Below are positions 60,886-64,000 of a stretch of DNA of 64,000 bases, piece after piece. Each line of letters begins with the position of its first letter. Within the stretch, counting starts at the first letter, position 1. The position numbers were made by a program, and so were the translations under genes. The stretch comes from Ascoidea rubescens DSM 1968 (Eukaryota > Ascomycota > Saccharomycetes > Ascoideales > Ascoideaceae), in the NCBI RefSeq assembly GCF_001661345.1, contig NW_017962914.1:646439-710438 (forward strand), read 5' to 3'. Below the pieces are notes generated by a model, which was not told where the DNA came from, ran no database searches, and worked only from the letters and a program-made list of their open reading frames with translations.

Positions 60886-61147
60886 TGTTTATTCAACCAA
60901 TTTTCTAAAATCTGTATCAAAATAATATTTGATTTGATTAATTTTACATTGATTTTCTTTTTTTTTTAAAAAAAAAGAATAAAGTCAGTAATAATCATTT
61001 ATTCAATATACAAATTACCACAAATGGAAAAGTCTTCAAACCACAAAAATGAATTTATGACTTTTGTTTTGTTTTGTCTCTTTAAATACAAATAAATACA
61101 AAATACGTTTATTATCAAAAATTCAGGTCATATGCAAATATCGTCAC
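60886..61147. other. Spacer between the two orphan genes
   Basis: These 262 AT-rich bases contain a T-run/A-run inverted pair near 60958-60976. Nothing else is seen. Confidence 0.45.
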
Positions 61148-62065
61148 TTATTCTGATAAAAGGTTTAGTTTGAAATATTGATTGCCAAATGATTCATCGA
61201 CATTATCAGAGACTATTTTGGGATAACAATGAGGTTTTTCAGTCTCAGATATCTGATGGGTTTTATCTAGTTGAATGATATCACCACTAATATGCCATTC
61301 TGTATCCATATTATGATATTCTGTCCCAACACAATGTTTCTTCAACCATAAAACAACTGATAAGTTTGAAATAATTGAAATTTGATTGAGGATATCGTGA
61401 AGATTAATTTGACTGTTTTTGATATTTAAAAAAAGATTGTTTTTATCAGCGTTCAATGAAATAGTCATATAATCGCAATAGAGTGGAACGAATGGATTGT
61501 GAAATTGAAGTTGGGGATTATTTTTGACAAGTTGGTTTCGAAAATCGGTATAATTTGTTTTATTGATTCCCACTTTTAAGAAATTTTGAGAGTCAGTTTT
61601 TTTTCTCATTATAACACAATTTTTTAATTTTATAGCAGTTTGAAGCTGATTTGAGTTTAAATCATAGCAATATCTTTTAGCAAATTTTTTATTTTCTGGG
61701 TCGGTGAATGAGTATACATTACTGTCAGTTTTGAAATTACAGTCATTGATTGTTTTGAAATTGATGGTATTTAAATTGCAAATTTTGTTTTCAAAACTAG
61801 TTGAATTATTTTGAGGGTTTTTGTTTTTAAATTTTTTATCGCGAAGTTTATCATGAAGTTTATCATAGATTTTATCATTAGTTATATCGGTTTGAATGTT
61901 GTTTTGTTTAATTGAAGAAGAATTTGATTCTTTTGAATTTTGAGATATTGTAAAAGTTGCAAAATTAATTTTTGAATTTCTTTTGAAAGTGAAATTCAAA
62001 TGTCTTTTTTTATTTTTATTTTTATTTTTATTTTTATTTTCATTTCCAGTGAGAGTAAGAGTCAT
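61148..62065 (-). CDS. Orphan intracellular protein, 305 aa
   Basis: I do not recognise this protein. The first ATG in frame is 62065; the open frame extends a few codons more from a TTG. Residues 8-22 are a Lys-Asn dipeptide run (from the ATTTTT-type repeat at 62009-62043). Residues 20-90 are basic and Asn/Ser-rich. From about residue 95 to the end the composition is balanced with seven or eight Cys, two Trp and several hydrophobic stretches (ISIISNLSVVLWLKKHCVG), suggesting a folded domain. There is no signal peptide. It shares no visible similarity with the secreted orphan downstream. Confidence 0.55.
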   Translation of the reverse strand: MTLTLTGNENKNKNKNKNKKRHLNFTFKRNSKINFATFTISQNSKESNSSSIKQNNIQTDITNDKIYDKLHDKLRDKKFKNKNPQNNSTSFENKICNLNTINFKTINDCNFKTDSNVYSFTDPENKKFAKRYCYDLNSNQLQTAIKLKNCVIMRKKTDSQNFLKVGINKTNYTDFRNQLVKNNPQLQFHNPFVPLYCDYMTISLNADKNNLFLNIKNSQINLHDILNQISIISNLSVVLWLKKHCVGTEYHNMDTEWHISGDIIQLDKTHQISETEKPHCYPKIVSDNVDESFGNQYFKLNLLSE

Positions 62066-62551
62066 TTTAAGGGAATTATTATACAATTTTGATTAAGTTG
62101 GAGTTGATTCTTTTTCTCAAATGGTGAACATTTTCCAAAGAAAAGCCGAGCAACATTTGCAAATATATATAAAGAAGGAAATAAAGAAAGAAGATTTGTG
62201 CTAGGTATTTTATTTTTGTAATAAGATTTAAAAAAATGTTTAATTGATATTAATACTTGCCTTTTGGGGGGATTATTAAATGAAAATTGAATAGATTAGT
62301 GATTGAATAATTGAAAATGTTTCAGAATTGTTAGAAATGAAAACAAATCAGAGAAAAAACGGTAGCTGGTTCGAATTTCTGCGGGAGTAATTTTCAAGTT
62401 TGTTTTATTTGTATTTTATGTTTTTTTATGTTTTTTGAAAAGGTGATAAGAAAGCGATAAGAGAGAAAAAAACGATGGAACTGATAAGAATAAAACAATA
62501 ATGGAGGATTGCTCAATGGGACTGGAACCATTATATATATGTGTGTATAGG

Positions 62552-62596
<45 letters not shown>

Positions 62597-62786
62597 GTAT
62601 TTATCAGATGAATTTTAAGAGATTTAATTTTTTATTATTAATTAAAAAAGAACTCTTTTAATATTATATTGTGATATTGTGATATTGTAATATTATAAAA
62701 TATAAATTATCAAATTATCAAATTATCAAATTATTAAATTATTAAATTATTAAATTATTAAATTATTAAATTATTACGATTCAAAA
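62066..62786. other. AT-rich spacer with two microsatellites
   Basis: A 721-base spacer. It holds a (GTATAT)n run at about 62544-62596 and an (AAATTATTA/C)n run at about 62703-62775, the latter ending just before the ATG of the broken orphan frame. No gene is seen. Confidence 0.55.
62703..62775. repeat. AAATTATTA minisatellite
   Basis: Eight or so tandem 9-base units (first AAATTATCA, then AAATTATTA) end 12 bases before the ATG at 62787. The position would place it in the 5' leader if that gene were transcribed. Confidence 0.85.
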
Positions 62787-63317
62787 ATGAATGATAAACC
62801 CAAATATATTAAAAGAAGCAGTTACAAAAGACAAAAAATATCATCTTTTAAAAACAAATCAAAATCAAAAATAATCCCAAACAAAAAATCTAAGTAGGTA
62901 TCAGATTTAGGTGGTCTGGATAATCATTTAAGAAATGAAAGTTATCTTTTAAAATCCAGACGTCGAACTGATTTTTGCCAACCTAGATATGTATCAAATC
63001 AGGAGCTAAGAAAGGAAGTAGATGAGATGAATTTGAGTGAGTTAGAAAACATTAGTAATTCCGATGATAGCAGCGATGATGATTATAATGATAATTACCA
63101 TGATAGATATTTTGCTAGGGAATTTGAAGTTTTTACTGACCGATATTATCACTGTAATGATCATTACTATTCTGATTATGACTCTGAAGATCCTAACCAC
63201 AATGCGTATAATAATCTTGATTTTGGTGGTGAATTTAGAGAGATTAATGCGAGTGATGCTACTAATGCCAATGATGCTGATGATAATAATATCGATGATT
63301 TTGGTTGGTTATCTTGA
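62787..63317 (+). pseudogene. Orphan frame broken by one in-frame TAG
   Basis: One reading frame runs from an ATG at 62787 to a stop at 63315-63317, interrupted only by TAG at 62895-62897. The 36 residues before it are Lys/Ser/Arg-rich and basic. The 139 after it begin with ordinary sequence (DLGGLDNHLRNESYLLKSRRRTDFCQPRYV) cut by no further stop, then become very acidic with Asp/Tyr/His/Asn. Both parts look coding and share the frame, so this is probably one gene with a recent nonsense mutation. No downstream in-frame ATG occurs until 63027, which could start a shortened 96-residue acidic protein. No splice donor lies before the stop. I do not recognise the family. Confidence 0.45.
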
Positions 63318-63766
63318 TATTTTGGGAGGATATGATGATACATTTCCTTCGAATGATGAGTTGCTGAGCAATTCAGAGCCCAAGTATTCGTTTGAAGTCT
63401 CGTACGACTAGTTGTGGTAAAAGACTGCTGACATACTTGCAGTTTGATACAATAATTTTTTTTTTAAAAAATAACTGCTAAGAACACACTTATTGTGGTT
63501 CTTGCACGGTGCTGTTTATTAGTCGGTATATAAACTACAAAAACTGTCGCTGTAATTTTACCATGGATGTGGGAAAACCCTGGAGGAAAGAAAACTCACA
63601 TCAAGGACGAATGAACTTAAGTAAGAAATAGATGTCACATCGTGTTCATCGCATAAATTGTCAGTTTGATACAATAGTAAACAAAAATAAAAAACAATCC
63701 TTATATAACATTGCGCCAGAACACACAAGTATATAAACAACACAGCGCCTCAGCAAACGTCAGACA
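63318..63766. other. Spacer with repeated modules upstream of tRNA-Gly
   Basis: Three short modules occur twice in the same order: CAGTTTGATACAATA (63440-63454 and 63662-63676), AGAACACAC (63481-63489 and 63718-63726) and GTATATAAAC (63526-63535 and 63729-63738). The second TATATAA lies about 37 bases before the tRNA, where upstream TATA elements of polymerase III genes are found. No protein gene is seen. Confidence 0.6.
63729..63738 (+). promoter_or_regulatory. Upstream TATA element of tRNA-Gly
   Basis: GTATATAAAC ends 28 bases before the mature tRNA start. Such TATA-like elements position TFIIIB in some yeasts. An identical element with accompanying modules occurs about 200 bases upstream. 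Confidence 0.5.
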
Positions 63767-63837
63767 GCGTAAGTGGTTTAATGGTAAAATTCAACGTTGC
63801 CATCGTTGGGCTCCCGGTTCGATTCCGGGCTTACGCA
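63767..63837 (+). tRNA. tRNA-Gly(GCC)
   Basis: A complete 71-base tRNA without intron: acceptor GCGTAAG paired with CTTACGC plus discriminator A, D loop with the A box TGGTTTAATGG, anticodon stem CAACG/CGTTG with loop TTGCCAT (anticodon GCC at 63799-63801), and T arm CCCGG-TTCGATT-CCGGG. It differs from S. cerevisiae tRNA-Gly(GCC) at only a few positions. A T6 terminator follows. Confidence 0.97.
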
Positions 63838-63840
63838 TTC

Positions 63841-63846
63841 TTTTTT
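63841..63846 (+). terminator. RNA polymerase III terminator of tRNA-Gly
   Basis: Six consecutive T begin three bases after the tRNA 3' end. Confidence 0.85.
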
Positions 63847-64000
63847 CTGCCATGCACAACTATGTAGTGCTGGGTGAGCACCGCTGCTCTGGGACTGCAT
63901 CCGTGCTGGTGGTTCTCACCGACAAACCGCTGCCCTGTTCGGCGTGCCCCAGCCGCCGCAAGCTGTGTTTACCCCCGTCGAAACACGCCCCGTCTAGCTC
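63847..64000. other. GC-rich right edge
   Basis: The last 150 bases are markedly GC-rich, similar in character to the promoter islands elsewhere in the window. A gene may start or end just outside. Nothing can be assigned. Confidence 0.4.

Noticed and set aside
62544-62775. CRISPR-like array from the regular repeats
   Set aside because: The repeats are 6- and 9-base direct tandems without spacers, and this is a eukaryotic genome.
63318-63766. A solo LTR or other retroelement remnant next to tRNA-Gly
   Set aside because: The repeated modules are short, unequally spaced, not bounded by typical LTR ends, and no element coding sequence is present in the window.

Overview
This window looks like nuclear DNA of an ascomycete budding yeast (Saccharomycotina). 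It is AT-rich and carries about 30 mostly intronless protein genes. The few introns use GTATGT-like donors and TACTAAC-like branch points. Two tRNA genes closely resemble those of Saccharomyces, and several products are known mainly from yeasts (AGP2, CHS5, MIN8, SOM1, FMO1, ECM14, AAR2). Spacers are long (up to 2.7 kb). Conserved proteins carry long Asn runs. CTG codons are strikingly rare (none in the 471 codons of UGA1), so I cannot tell whether CUG is read as Leu or has been reassigned. I cannot name the species.

Layout. 1-10 kb: a gene-poor stretch with an AGP2-type permease (minus), an orphan acidic small protein and a possible 55-aa mitochondrial protein. 10-19 kb: the calcium channel CCH1 and the NEDD8-conjugating enzyme UBC12 (its first exon is only the ATG), both minus, then an intron-bearing tRNA-Leu(UAG). 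21-36 kb: a mostly plus-strand run with a Pho85-type cyclin, UGA1, a Say1-like esterase (spliced), CHS5, VMA7 (minus), DPC29, a YPR011C-type carrier, a short orphan, MIN8 (spliced) and a secreted-looking ureohydrolase. 36.4-37.3 kb: an AAAAT satellite holding a 282-N assembly gap. 37-48 kb: ECM14, AAR2, two aldehyde dehydrogenase genes in opposite orientation with apparently identical coding sequence, FMO1 and SOM1 between them, then TAF9. 49-59 kb: a large alpha-arrestin, EXO70, VPS28 and RPN12. 59-64 kb: a lineage-specific segment with two orphan genes, an orphan reading frame broken by one in-frame stop, and tRNA-Gly(GCC).

How the genes relate. Most are unrelated housekeeping genes. UGA1, VMA7 and DPC29 keep the order and orientation of S. 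cerevisiae YGR019W-YGR020C-YGR021W, with two genes inserted. The carrier and MIN8 keep the YPR011C/YPR010C-A order with one small gene inserted. A polyamine/GABA theme (AGP2, ureohydrolase, Ald2/3-like dehydrogenases, UGA1) is dispersed and may be chance. CHS5, the arrestin, EXO70 and VPS28 all act in membrane traffic.

The strongest unusual signal is the dehydrogenase pair. Identity starts at the ATG and ends four codons before the stop, while the flanks are unrelated. That points to recent gene conversion between old inverted duplicates. I saw no transposon, virus-like element or CRISPR array, and no clearly new multi-gene system.
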